Source: Oscillospiraceae bacterium (GTDB taxonomy: Bacteria > Bacillota > Clostridia > Oscillospirales > Ruminococcaceae). Taken from it: DNA of 9,341 nucleotides. Shown one piece after another: positions 1-7,831 of this stretch. The notes beneath the pieces were generated by a model. That model saw nothing but the letters and a program-made list of their open reading frames with translations, was not told the DNA's origin and made no database searches. The stretch's first letter is position 1; the number at the start of each line of letters is the position of its first letter. The translations under genes and the position numbers were made by a program. The stretch lies in contig JAFUWP010000446.1 in NCBI GenBank assembly GCA_017483405.1, forward strand, positions 1 to 9,341, written 5' to 3'.

Positions 1-1
1 C

Positions 2-913
2 CGGATTGTAGGAAAATTCCTCGATGCAGACAGAACGGTCAAATCCGCTGCCGCCTTCGAGTGCGCCGTTATGGTATGCGAAATAAGATTTCCCCTGAAA
101 ATCGACAACACCGCAGTGATTGGTAAAGCTTCTGCCCTCGGTAGGCATGATGACTCCCCTGTAAGTCCATGGCCCTGTAGGAGTCGGGCTTGTCGAATAG
201 GCGATATTTTCCGGAATCCCATTTGCCGCATACAGAAGATAATATAAATCCCCTCTCTTGTAGAACCAAGGGCCTTCTGTATAACTAGTGCCGTCCCCTT
301 TCGGATTTGTGCCGAAACTCTGGTTATCAATCGGGACTTTGACAATATCACCGGAATAGGAAATCATATCTTCATTGAGCTTGACATAATACGGATTCGG
401 GTTGCCGAAATATAAATATGCCTGACTATCATCATCAATAAAGACAGTTGGGTCGATAAAATCCCAGTTAGGGCCGCAGAGCGGTTTGCCGATGGCATCC
501 TTAAAAGGGCCTGTCGGAGAATCTGCCACGGCTACGCCGATAGCTCTGCCCCCTCCGGAAGATGGCACAAGTGTTACATACATATAGAATTTGCCGTTCC
601 GTTCGATGCACTGCGCCGCCCATGCGGAATTCTCCTCTGCCCATGCGAAATCATCACATGAAAGAATCGTTCCGTAATCCGTCCAGTTCTGCATATCGGT
701 AGTGGAATAGCATTTCCAGTCAGGCATGGTATAATAATCGGAATTATCGGCATCATGGCCGGTATAGACATAGAGTGTATCGCCGTACACCATCGGCGCG
801 GGGTCTGAAGTGTAGACGGACTGCACTATCGGATTATCTGCGAATGCGCTGACCGCCGGACAGCAGGCTGATGTTATCAAAAAAGTACAAAGAGCCGTTA
901 CTATGCGTTTCAT
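2..913 (-). CDS. Secreted glycoside hydrolase family 43 enzyme, C-terminus beyond window
   Basis: The frame is open from ATG 913 to the left edge, giving 304 residues without a stop. A basic N-terminus and hydrophobic core end in AFA-D, so a signal peptide probably cleaved after residue 25. The mature part matches the five-bladed GH43 fold: general base D37 in an SDPAP motif, pKa-modulating D154 in FIDPTVF, general acid E213 in TEGPW, and a late NHCG motif. Family activity is release of terminal arabinofuranosyl or xylosyl residues from arabinoxylan or arabinan. The sequence resembles GH43 enzymes that often carry a C-terminal CBM6, possibly subfamily 29, but that is recalled similarity only. 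A carbohydrate-binding module or dockerin may follow outside the window and cannot be seen. The start is supported by AGGAGG at 923-928, nine bases upstream. It is divergent from the GH43/CE1 gene and shares its promoter region. The family call is firm; the substrate is not. Confidence 0.9.
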   Translation of the reverse strand, partial: MKRIVTALCTFLITSACCPAVSAFADNPIVQSVYTSDPAPMVYGDTLYVYTGHDADNSDYYTMPDWKCYSTTDMQNWTDYGTILSCDDFAWAEENSAWAAQCIERNGKFYMYVTLVPSSGGGRAIGVAVADSPTGPFKDAIGKPLCGPNWDFIDPTVFIDDDSQAYLYFGNPNPYYVKLNEDMISYSGDIVKVPIDNQSFGTNPKGDGTSYTEGPWFYKRGDLYYLLYAANGIPENIAYSTSPTPTGPWTYRGVIMPTEGRSFTNHCGVVDFQGKSYFAYHNGALEGGSGFDRSVCIEEFSYNP

Positions 914-972
914 AAATAAAATCCTCCTTATATTGTATGAATGATATAAAAATCACGATTATTTATTAATAA

Positions 973-1001
973 ATTATACATGATTTGACCATATTTTTCA
1001 A
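973..1001 (-). promoter_or_regulatory. Predicted sigma-70 type promoter of the leftward GH43 gene
   Basis: Read on the minus strand, TTGAAA (996-1001, five of six consensus bases) is followed by a 17-base spacer and a perfect TATAAT (973-978). Transcription would begin near 966, leaving a leader of about 50 bases with a strong AGGAGG ribosome site at 923-928. The match is good, but the region is AT-rich and no transcript data are available. Confidence 0.7.
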
Positions 1002-1008
1002 CTCATAA

Positions 1009-1078
1009 TTTGCAGATAGGGTGGAAAAAATGCATCTGAAACGGAAAAATCATGCAGAATTTCCACTTTTTCTGCAAA
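1009..1078. promoter_or_regulatory. Large inverted repeat, candidate shared operator of the divergent GH43 genes
   Basis: Left arm TTTGCAGA-N4-GTGGAAA (1009-1027) and right arm TTTCCAC-N4-TCTGCAAA (1060-1078) pair at 16 of 19 positions. The symmetry continues inward to TGCAT (1031-1035) and ATGCA (1052-1056), so each arm spans about 27 bases around a 16-base centre. The dyad lies between the two outward-facing -35 boxes, seven bases from each, and upstream of both predicted transcription starts. That favours a DNA binding site over an RNA hairpin. I infer a dimeric or paired transcription factor controlling both genes; the regulator is not encoded in the window. Confidence 0.65.
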
Positions 1079-1085
1079 AAATAGG

Positions 1086-1114
1086 TTGTTCATATTGAAT
1101 AAATATTGTATAAT
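1086..1114 (+). promoter_or_regulatory. Predicted promoter of the GH43/CE1 gene
   Basis: TTGTTC (1086-1091) is followed by 17 bases and a perfect TATAAT (1109-1114). Transcription would start near 1121, about 42 bases before the start codon. The -35 box matches consensus at only three of six bases, so the promoter may depend on an activator bound at the adjacent inverted repeat. Confidence 0.65.
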
Positions 1115-1149
1115 TTATGAAGAAACATTTCACGTACTTTATTTCTACA

Positions 1150-1154
1150 GGGAG
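1150..1154 (+). promoter_or_regulatory. Ribosome binding site deciding the GH43/CE1 start
   Basis: GGGAG at 1150-1154 lies eight bases before ATG 1163. An in-frame GTG at 1154 would extend the protein by three residues, but it overlaps this Shine-Dalgarno sequence, so ATG 1163 is the supported start. Confidence 0.8.
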
Positions 1155-1162
1155 TGAGATTC

Positions 1163-4100
1163 ATGCAAAAAAATATATTCCGTAAAGGAACAGCCGCATT
1201 TTTATCCGCAGGAATCTGCCTGACCGCCAGCCTTTCGATGCCGAATCTTCTGCTGACAGCCAATGCGCAGGAAACCGTGATTGCCAATCCGTTTATCTGG
1301 TCGGATGTGCCTGATGATGATGTCATCCGTGTCGGAGATACTTATTATATGGTCAGCACAACGATGTTTTTCTCACCAGGTGCGCCCATCATGAAATCCA
1401 AAGATTTAGTATCATGGGAGATTTGCAATTATGTCTATGATACCTATGCAGATGGTGATAAACAAAATCTCATCGGCGGCGAACATGATTACGCGCACGG
1501 TCAGTGGGCGGCCAGTCTCCGCTATAAAGATGGTGTCTTCTATGTCTTCTTCGGAAGTTACGGAACGGGAAAATCCTATATCTACAAGACAACTGACATC
1601 GAACACGGCACTTGGTCAAGAACTGAACTCAACGGCATGTATCATGATGCATCGATTCTGTTCGATGATGACGGAAGAAATTATCTCGTCTACGGCGGCG
1701 GCGGAGAAATCAAAATTAAAGAATTCAATTCTGAAATGACAGATTTCAAATGGGGCGGTGCTGACCAGACTCTGCTGAAAACCGGTCTGGATAACCTCGC
1801 CGGTGAAGGCTCTCATATCCAGAAAATCGGTGATTATTACTATATTTTCCTGATTGCATGGCCGAGCACCAGCGGCCGAATCGAATTATGCTACAGAAGT
1901 AAATCTCTGTTAGGCACTTATGAAGGAAAAACCGTTCTGAATTCCGGCCTCGGCACTTACGGAAGCGGTGTCGCTCAAGGCGGAATTGTCGATACACCTT
2001 CCGGAGAATGGTACGGCGTTCTGTTTCAAGACCATGGCAGTGTAGGCAGAATTCCGGTACTTGTTCCGGTGACATGGCAGGACGGCTGGCCGATGATGGG
2101 TATCAACGGCAAAGCCCCCACTTCTCTGACTATTGATACTGATTATACAGGCACTTCCCTCACCCGTGATGATGATTTCAGTTATTCTTCCGATAAACTT
2201 GCTCTCGAATGGCAGTGGAATCACAATCCCGATAACAATGCATGGTCTGTTACTGAACGTGATGGCTGGCTTCGTCTGCATAACGAACATATCGCGCAGA
2301 GCATCCTTCATGCAAGAAATACCCTTACTATGCGTACGGAAGGCCCTTCCTGCACGAGCATCATCAAGCTGGATACATCTCACATGAAAGAAGGCGACTG
2401 TGCCGGATTATCTGCATTTCAGTTCAATTACGGCAATGTCGGTGTATATCACGGCGGAAATGCAAAATACATCTACATGGCGAAAAATGCCGCTTACGGC
2501 GGAACTTCCTCGGTGATGGACAGCAAAGATGATGTTGTGGAATCCGTTCCCATGCAGGGTGATACCATCTATCTCAAAGAAGAATTCGTCTTCAATACTG
2601 TAGATGAAAATTTCAATGTCTCGAACAACATCGACAAAGTGAATTTCTTCTACTCCTACGATGGAACGAACTGGACGAAAATCGGCGATACCCTCAGTAT
2701 GACTTATGATTTGAAATTATTCACCGGTTATCGGAGTGCTGTCTACAGTTATCCGACAAAATCAACAGGCGGCTGGGCGGATATTGATTTCTTCGATTAT
2801 GAACGCGCTGAATGGAATGTGCCGCAGATTATCGAACCCGATGCAGACGGTTATTATTTTCATGATACCTTCGAGGGGACTCTCAGTGACTGGAGCGGCA
2901 GAGGTGCGGCAAAAGTCCAGACTTCCGGCAGAACCGCCCTTGATGGCTCTGAAGCTCTGCTGGTATCCGACAGAACTGCCGCTTGGAACGGCGCGATTAA
3001 AAAGCTCGGCAGTGCGTTCAAATCCGGAGAAAGCTACAGTTTCAGCGCAAATGTGCTCTATCTGGAAGGCAATCCCTCCGATACGTTCTATATGAAATTA
3101 CAGTATGACGGCGCAGATGGTGAAGCACATTACGATACAATTGCATCTGCCAATGCTCCTATCGGAAAATGGGTACAGCTTGCCAATCCTGATTTCACCA
3201 TTCCGGAAGGCGCAAAAAATGTCTGCATTTATCTGGAAACGGCCGAAACAACGGATAATTTCTATATTGATGAAATCATCGGGGCAGTTTCCGGAACAGC
3301 AATTGCAAGTACAGCATCTTCCGGCGAAATTCTTCGCGGCGATGTCAATGGTGATAAAATTATCAATATCTATGACCTGATTCTTGCAAAGCGTTATCTG
3401 ATTCAGGGAATCGCCTCCGATGCCGCGGATGTAAATCAGAACGGAACTCTCGATGTTTCTGATATTATCCAGATTCAGAAATATCTGCTCGGACAGATTG
3501 CCGGATTCAGCACTGACACCACGATAACACCTGTTCCCACACCCACAGAACCTTCTGAAACCAATACAAAAGATTATATGAATTCCATCAAGAGCAGTAT
3601 CACGGCATCTGTACCGGCATCCGCGACAGCCTCCGTTGCCGGAAGGGATTATGGCAAAGTAATTCCGATAACATATTATTCTTCCATCGCAAAGAAGAAT
3701 AAATCCGCGAATGTTCTTCTGCCTGCCGGATATAACGAAAATGAAACCTATCCCGTTCTGTATGTGAATCACGGTATCTTTGGCGACCAGAATTCCATGC
3801 TGGATGACGGCATGAAAATTCAGACAATGGCCGGTAATCTCGCGGCATCCGGTGAAGCCGAAAAAATGATTATCGTCTTTACAGCTATGTATACAAGCCA
3901 GAATTCCGATGTCTGCTCCGGATTTACAGTGGAAGAAACGCAGAAATATGATGCTTTCCGCGAAGATTTGACCGAATGCCTGATGCCCTATATCAATGAA
4001 CACTATTCGACCAAGACCGGAAGAAAATATACCGGCATTTCCGGTTTCTCGATGGGCGGCAGAGAAACGCTCTATATCGGCGTTACCCGTCCGGAATATT

Positions 4101-4408
4101 TCGGATATATCGGCGCGGCTTGTCCAGCTCCTGGGGTGACTCCTGGTGCTGATAATCTGATGTCCCATCCTGGCAACATGCAGGAGAGCGAATTCAAAAT
4201 CAGTGATGCGGCGAATCAGCCTTACATGCTGTTCATCGCAGGCGGCACAAATGATGGTGTTGTGAATCCGTTTCCGGAGAATTATCATAACATCCTGACT
4301 GCCAACAATCAGGAACATCTCTGGCTCGAAGTCGCCGGAGGCGGTCATGATGGTTCTACCGTTGTCCCAATGTTCTATAACCTTCTGAAAAATATCTTCA
4401 AAGCATAA
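1163..4408 (+). CDS. Cellulosomal bifunctional enzyme: GH43, CBM22, internal dockerin, CE1-type esterase
   Basis: This is an 1081-residue secreted protein. Residues 1-35 are a signal peptide ending ANA-Q. Residues 42-325 are a GH43 propeller with base D51 (VPDDD), pKa modulator D162 (YHDASI) and acid E215 (GEGSH). It resembles beta-xylosidase/arabinofuranosidase types, possibly subfamily 12. Residues 334-550 are the concanavalin-like beta-sandwich usual after such GH43 domains. Residues 560-707 resemble CBM22, a xylan binder. Residues 722-782 are a type I dockerin with calcium loops starting at D727 and D756, the route into a cellulosome. A Thr/Pro-rich linker (783-804) leads to an alpha/beta-hydrolase of the esterase D/CE1 type (805-1081) with S963 in GFSMGG, D1031 and H1062 as a likely triad. 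CE1 members are feruloyl or acetylxylan esterases. Combined, the protein should remove side chains and ester groups from arabinoxylan while held on xylan. The dockerin sits between the catalytic parts rather than at an end. It appears monocistronic. The domain order is solid; exact substrates are inferred. Confidence 0.93.
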   Translation: MQKNIFRKGTAAFLSAGICLTASLSMPNLLLTANAQETVIANPFIWSDVPDDDVIRVGDTYYMVSTTMFFSPGAPIMKSKDLVSWEICNYVYDTYADGDKQNLIGGEHDYAHGQWAASLRYKDGVFYVFFGSYGTGKSYIYKTTDIEHGTWSRTELNGMYHDASILFDDDGRNYLVYGGGGEIKIKEFNSEMTDFKWGGADQTLLKTGLDNLAGEGSHIQKIGDYYYIFLIAWPSTSGRIELCYRSKSLLGTYEGKTVLNSGLGTYGSGVAQGGIVDTPSGEWYGVLFQDHGSVGRIPVLVPVTWQDGWPMMGINGKAPTSLTIDTDYTGTSLTRDDDFSYSSDKLALEWQWNHNPDNNAWSVTERDGWLRLHNEHIAQSILHARNTLTMRTEGPSCTSIIKLDTSHMKEGDCAGLSAFQFNYGNVGVYHGGNAKYIYMAKNAAYGGTSSVMDSKDDVVESVPMQGDTIYLKEEFVFNTVDENFNVSNNIDKVNFFYSYDGTNWTKIGDTLSMTYDLKLFTGYRSAVYSYPTKSTGGWADIDFFDYERAEWNVPQIIEPDADGYYFHDTFEGTLSDWSGRGAAKVQTSGRTALDGSEALLVSDRTAAWNGAIKKLGSAFKSGESYSFSANVLYLEGNPSDTFYMKLQYDGADGEAHYDTIASANAPIGKWVQLANPDFTIPEGAKNVCIYLETAETTDNFYIDEIIGAVSGTAIASTASSGEILRGDVNGDKIINIYDLILAKRYLIQGIASDAADVNQNGTLDVSDIIQIQKYLLGQIAGFSTDTTITPVPTPTEPSETNTKDYMNSIKSSITASVPASATASVAGRDYGKVIPITYYSSIAKKNKSANVLLPAGYNENETYPVLYVNHGIFGDQNSMLDDGMKIQTMAGNLAASGEAEKMIIVFTAMYTSQNSDVCSGFTVEETQKYDAFREDLTECLMPYINEHYSTKTGRKYTGISGFSMGGRETLYIGVTRPEYFGYIGAACPAPGVTPGADNLMSHPGNMQESEFKISDAANQPYMLFIAGGTNDGVVNPFPENYHNILTANNQEHLWLEVAGGGHDGSTVVPMFYNLLKNIFKA

Positions 4409-4412
4409 TTAT

Positions 4413-4443
4413 AAAACCGCCTGATGCAGTATCAGGCGGTTTT
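4413..4443. terminator. Bidirectional rho-independent terminator between convergent genes
   Basis: The arms AAAACCGCCTGAT (4413-4425) and ATCAGGCGGTTTT (4431-4443) pair perfectly around a five-base loop. On the plus strand the stem runs into a T tract after the GH43/CE1 stop at 4408. On the minus strand the A run gives a shorter T tract after the GH9 gene stop at 4462, so it can serve both genes. Confidence 0.92.
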
Positions 4444-4461
4444 TTTGATGATTTACAGTTT

Positions 4462-7400
4462 TCAGAAAGAAGTCAGCAGACCGACAATATATTTCATCAC
4501 GGAAAGGCAGTCTCCGGAATCCGGTGCGCCGCTGTGATTGACATCCGCAGTTTTCTGCTGGACGGAAGTCAATTTCTCTTTTCCGAGAATTGCCCTGTTG
4601 ATAGTAATCACATCCAGAATGGAAACATCACCATCACCGTCAGTATCTCCGAAATAGGCTTTTTTCACTCCGGCATCGGAAACATCGCTGTCAGCGGAGG
4701 ATTTCTGATTGCAGATAACAGAAAAATCTTCTATTACGTGATATACAAAGATATAAGAATACTGTCCTGTTGCCGTAAATGTAGAAGTCCAGCCGAAAGC
4801 CTTTTCTCCGATTTTAGTATCCGCACCGAGTACGGTGACTTCCGGAAGGGATTTGCAGTTGATAAAAGCTTCATCGCCGATTTCCGTCACACCTGCCGGA
4901 ATAGTCAGTTCCGTAACGGCAATGCCGGAAAAGGCTTTTTCTTTGATAGTTTTCAGACTTTCCGGAAGTGTCAGGTCTGTCAGTGCCTCGCATCCATCGA
5001 AGGCATTTGCCCCGATATTCTGCACCCCTTCCGGAATGCTGACAGAAGTAATCTCCGTATTCATATAGAACGCATTTCCGAGGATGGATGTCACGCCTTC
5101 CGGAATGATAACATCCCCTTTAGCGGCATTGCCATCAATCAGCAGGCCATTGATAATCAGCAAAGGCGAATCCGCCTGTACTTCAGCCAGCCACGGCGTT
5201 TCGGCGAATGCTTTTTCTCCGACAGATTCAACGGATGTCGGAATGTTGAGTCTTTCCAGATTTTTGCATCCGGAAAATGCCTGTACTCCGATTTTCTTCA
5301 CACCATCCGGCAGAATGACTTCATTGACATAGCTGTTATATTTTCCGAATATCTGTTCGCCGATACCGGTGATGCCATCCGGAACGGTAATGATGAATTC
5401 CGGTGTTTCCACATCTTCCGGTCGGGGAAGTTCCGGAATCTGAATGCCGCCGGATGCCTGTCCCGTCTGAATGCCGCCGTTCTGTTCGCAAAGATAGGAA
5501 ATCGTCCATGCAAGTGATGAATTCCAGTTGACAGCACATTCATTGACGGAATACGCCTGAATATCATTAAGATAGGCTTTCTGCGGAGGAACTTCCAGAC
5601 CATCCCATGCAGTTTTGACAACGGAATCTTCTCGGCCGGTATTCGCACCGCCGACCAGCACACCGCACGGAGCTTTCGGATAGGCGGAATCTACTGATTT
5701 TGCCCACCAGCGATGATGCGGATACTGCGCGCTGTGAACGCCGTAACCTGTTACATAAGAATAATCCATTGCATTCCGGCCGAGCAGATAATCTGCCGCA
5801 CTGACGATACCATTCAGATATTTTGATTCCTGATTTTCATCATAAGCATAAGCCAGAATTATCGCATTATCCGATACAAACGAATTCGATGCCCAGACAT
5901 AACCGCCATCCGGATTCGCTTCATAAGGCAGGCCATATCCCTGATTTTCTTCCAGATACAGATAATAATCCGCCGTTTCGGTCAGATTTGACTTTAATTT
6001 CTGATTTTCCTGTGCAGACAAAATATCATCATGCAGAAGAAGTGTCATCGAGCCGAGTGCCGCAGTATGTCCCCAGTCGAAACTGCCCGTCAGGTTATCA
6101 GCTTCACCGCCGCTGAGGTCGGACGGAATCGCAAAGGCGAAATCAGAATTCTGCAAATCAGCATAATAAGTTTCTTTTCCGGTGGATGTGTATAATTCAC
6201 ATGCCGCCCAGTAGAATTCATCGGTAACAACATCATCACCATAAGCACCGCCGCCGCCGTATTCGACAGAGGATGCATACATTTCCGGATGTGCTTTCGC
6301 GGCGGTATACGCATTTTCAGCGGCAGTCAGACAAGCCTCGGCAAAATCGGGGTCGATGTCCTTCCAGAGACGATATGCCTGTGCTCCGCAGGCCGCCAGA
6401 TTCAGAGTCGCCGCGGTTGTCGGCGGAATCAGGATTCTGGACATGGTATCTTCTGCCGGCGCAGTTGCCAGTGCCGTCCATTTGATGTCATGTACTTTGT
6501 GATATGCCATGCCCTGATAATCGCCGTCCTGCACAATCATTTTGAGCATCCATTCCATTTCGTATCGAGATTCATCCAGAAGGTCAGCGATGCCGTTTCC
6601 GTTTTCGGGAATTTTCATAGCACCATCCTGATAGGCTTCATCCGTACCGTTCAGATGGGCGCGTTCATACTGATTCTGCATCAGCCAGAGCGAAATGCCA
6701 CCGTTGACGACATATTTTCCATGGTCGCCGGCATCATACCAGCCGCCGGAAACATCCTGTGTACCGGAAGTCGGATAACCCCAGATTCTCTGAATTTCTG
6801 CAATATCGGAGACATGTCCGGCCGCGCGGGCGAGTTCGGAAGGATTTCCCGATGTAATATACTGTTCCTCGATTTCGATGCCGGAACGATTCTGATAAAA
6901 ATAATTCAGTGCATCATAAACTAATCCGGAATAAATATCCAGTACACCAATCCGGAACTCTCTGGAAGTTTCTCCGGTTTCGGCTTTCAGAGTGTAAGTG
7001 CCTTCAGTCGTGAAATCAGAAAAATCAAGAACATGCACCATATCACCGGAATCGGCATCCAGCCCCTTCGGCTGGGAGATGCCGGAATAAACTGCATTTC
7101 CGTTTTCATCAAGCAATTCAAATGCGACTCCGGACGGCGCATCAGAAAGAAGTGTTGCTTTTTTATCCAGATTCGGGAAATATCCTTCCTGATTGGTAAG
7201 AATTCCGGCGCGTTCCCAGTTTTTAGCATCTTCAATCGCCTGTGCGCGCCGTTCTTTTTCGGCAGTAAGCTCATCGAGTACGTTGGTTACTGTCGCGGAG
7301 GCATCAATCAGAATATGATTGGCCGTTACAAAAGGCGATTCTGCCTTCTGCTGGGTGAGCCATGCGGTATCTGTAAACGCATTATTTCCGATTGTTGTCA

Positions 7401-7815
7401 GGCTTTCCGGAAACGAAATACTAATCAGAGCCGGACAGTCATTAAATGCGAACCGTTCGATTGTCGTCAGCGTGGACGGCAATGAAACTTCCGTCAGGCT
7501 CTTACTGTGCCAGAACGCGCCGGATGCGATTTCCGTTACGCCTTCCGGAATCACAACCGATGTCAGCGCACAGCCGTAAAATGCCGTTGCACCGATTTTT
7601 GTCACCGGAATTCCGTCAATTTCTGACGGGATTTCAACAGATGCCGCTTTCGCATCACAGCCGGTGATGGTAATGCCTCCATTTTCGGCCTGATAGCTCA
7701 GAATTCCATAAGTGAGTGTTTCATCCGTGGCAGATACTGCAATCTGCGCCGCAGATGTTCCTGAATTCAGCAGACACAGCGCGAGTGTCAGTGCGGAAAC
7801 AGTATGTTTTTTCAT
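4462..7815 (-). CDS. Cellulosomal GH9 glucanase flanked by BspA-type LRR blocks, with C-terminal dockerin
   Basis: This is an 1117-residue secreted protein. A signal peptide covers about residues 1-29. Residues 33-178 are BspA-type LRR_5 repeats. Residues 179-203 are a charged, probably helical linker. Residues 204-289 form the CelD-type Ig-like domain that starts with an NQEGYFPN motif. Residues 290-778 are the GH9 (alpha/alpha)6 catalytic domain, with DAGD D361/D364 (D364 the likely base), H700-H701-R702 and acid E759 in a VNECAVNW motif. GH9 enzymes are inverting endo- or processive glucanases acting on cellulose or related beta-glucans. Residues 806-1010 are a second LRR block. Residues 1057-1114 are a type I dockerin with loops starting at D1057 and D1091. 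All key catalytic residues are present. An in-frame ATG lies 18 codons upstream (7869), but it is upstream of the predicted transcription start. ATG 7815 has a ribosome site and begins a normal signal peptide. The LRRs may mediate adhesion or protein contact; that is inference. Confidence 0.93.
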   Translation of the reverse strand: MKKHTVSALTLALCLLNSGTSAAQIAVSATDETLTYGILSYQAENGGITITGCDAKAASVEIPSEIDGIPVTKIGATAFYGCALTSVVIPEGVTEIASGAFWHSKSLTEVSLPSTLTTIERFAFNDCPALISISFPESLTTIGNNAFTDTAWLTQQKAESPFVTANHILIDASATVTNVLDELTAEKERRAQAIEDAKNWERAGILTNQEGYFPNLDKKATLLSDAPSGVAFELLDENGNAVYSGISQPKGLDADSGDMVHVLDFSDFTTEGTYTLKAETGETSREFRIGVLDIYSGLVYDALNYFYQNRSGIEIEEQYITSGNPSELARAAGHVSDIAEIQRIWGYPTSGTQDVSGGWYDAGDHGKYVVNGGISLWLMQNQYERAHLNGTDEAYQDGAMKIPENGNGIADLLDESRYEMEWMLKMIVQDGDYQGMAYHKVHDIKWTALATAPAEDTMSRILIPPTTAATLNLAACGAQAYRLWKDIDPDFAEACLTAAENAYTAAKAHPEMYASSVEYGGGGAYGDDVVTDEFYWAACELYTSTGKETYYADLQNSDFAFAIPSDLSGGEADNLTGSFDWGHTAALGSMTLLLHDDILSAQENQKLKSNLTETADYYLYLEENQGYGLPYEANPDGGYVWASNSFVSDNAIILAYAYDENQESKYLNGIVSAADYLLGRNAMDYSYVTGYGVHSAQYPHHRWWAKSVDSAYPKAPCGVLVGGANTGREDSVVKTAWDGLEVPPQKAYLNDIQAYSVNECAVNWNSSLAWTISYLCEQNGGIQTGQASGGIQIPELPRPEDVETPEFIITVPDGITGIGEQIFGKYNSYVNEVILPDGVKKIGVQAFSGCKNLERLNIPTSVESVGEKAFAETPWLAEVQADSPLLIINGLLIDGNAAKGDVIIPEGVTSILGNAFYMNTEITSVSIPEGVQNIGANAFDGCEALTDLTLPESLKTIKEKAFSGIAVTELTIPAGVTEIGDEAFINCKSLPEVTVLGADTKIGEKAFGWTSTFTATGQYSYIFVYHVIEDFSVICNQKSSADSDVSDAGVKKAYFGDTDGDGDVSILDVITINRAILGKEKLTSVQQKTADVNHSGAPDSGDCLSVMKYIVGLLTSF
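4786..5400 (-). repeat. C-terminal BspA-type leucine-rich repeat block of the GH9 protein
   Basis: Residues 806-1010 hold repeats of about 23 residues with the LRR_5 pattern, for example IPEGV-x-x-I-x-x-x-AF followed by a Cys/Asn-containing turn and a leucine. One unit is the longer form with TPWL followed by LLIDGNA and then VIIPEGV. Similar repeats occur in BspA-like surface proteins. At DNA level the repeats are diverged, with recurring TTCCGGAA cores that encode IPE. Confidence 0.85.
7282..7719 (-). repeat. N-terminal BspA-type leucine-rich repeat block of the GH9 protein
   Basis: Residues 33-178 contain about five LRR_5 units, with VVIPEGVTEIASGAF and VSLPSTLTTIERFAF as clear examples. 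The block ends with the long-form unit TAWL then ILIDASATVTN, stopping just where the next IPEGV-type strand would be expected. Confidence 0.85.
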
Positions 7816-7823
7816 AAAATTTT

Positions 7824-7829
7824 CCCCTC
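7824..7829 (-). promoter_or_regulatory. Ribosome binding site of the GH9 gene
   Basis: On the minus strand GAGGGG lies eight bases before ATG 7815. This fixes the start at 7815 rather than the upstream in-frame ATG at 7869, which has no comparable site. Confidence 0.8.
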
Positions 7830-7831
7830 TC

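Noticed and set aside
839..913. Possible lipoprotein signal (Cys pair at residues 17-18) in the leftward GH43
   Set aside because: The residues before the cysteines (TSA) do not fit a good lipobox, while AFA-D at 23-26 is a clear signal peptidase I site.
3098..4348. 416-codon minus-strand open frame opposite the dockerin and esterase region
   Set aside because: Antisense shadow of the GH43/CE1 gene. The translation is rich in Cys, Ile and Arg with no domain pattern, and the sense frame carries clear dockerin and esterase motifs.
4534..5517. 327-codon plus-strand open frame within the GH9 gene
   Set aside because: It lies opposite the second LRR block and dockerin. Its length comes from the repeated TTCCGGAA-type codons; it has no ribosome site and no recognisable fold.
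4786..7719. Many TTCCGG/TTCCGGAA copies, considered as a DNA repeat or protein-binding element
   Set aside because: They fall in frame as Ile-Pro-Glu or Ser-Gly codons in the LRR units and also occur in the other genes, so codon use explains them.
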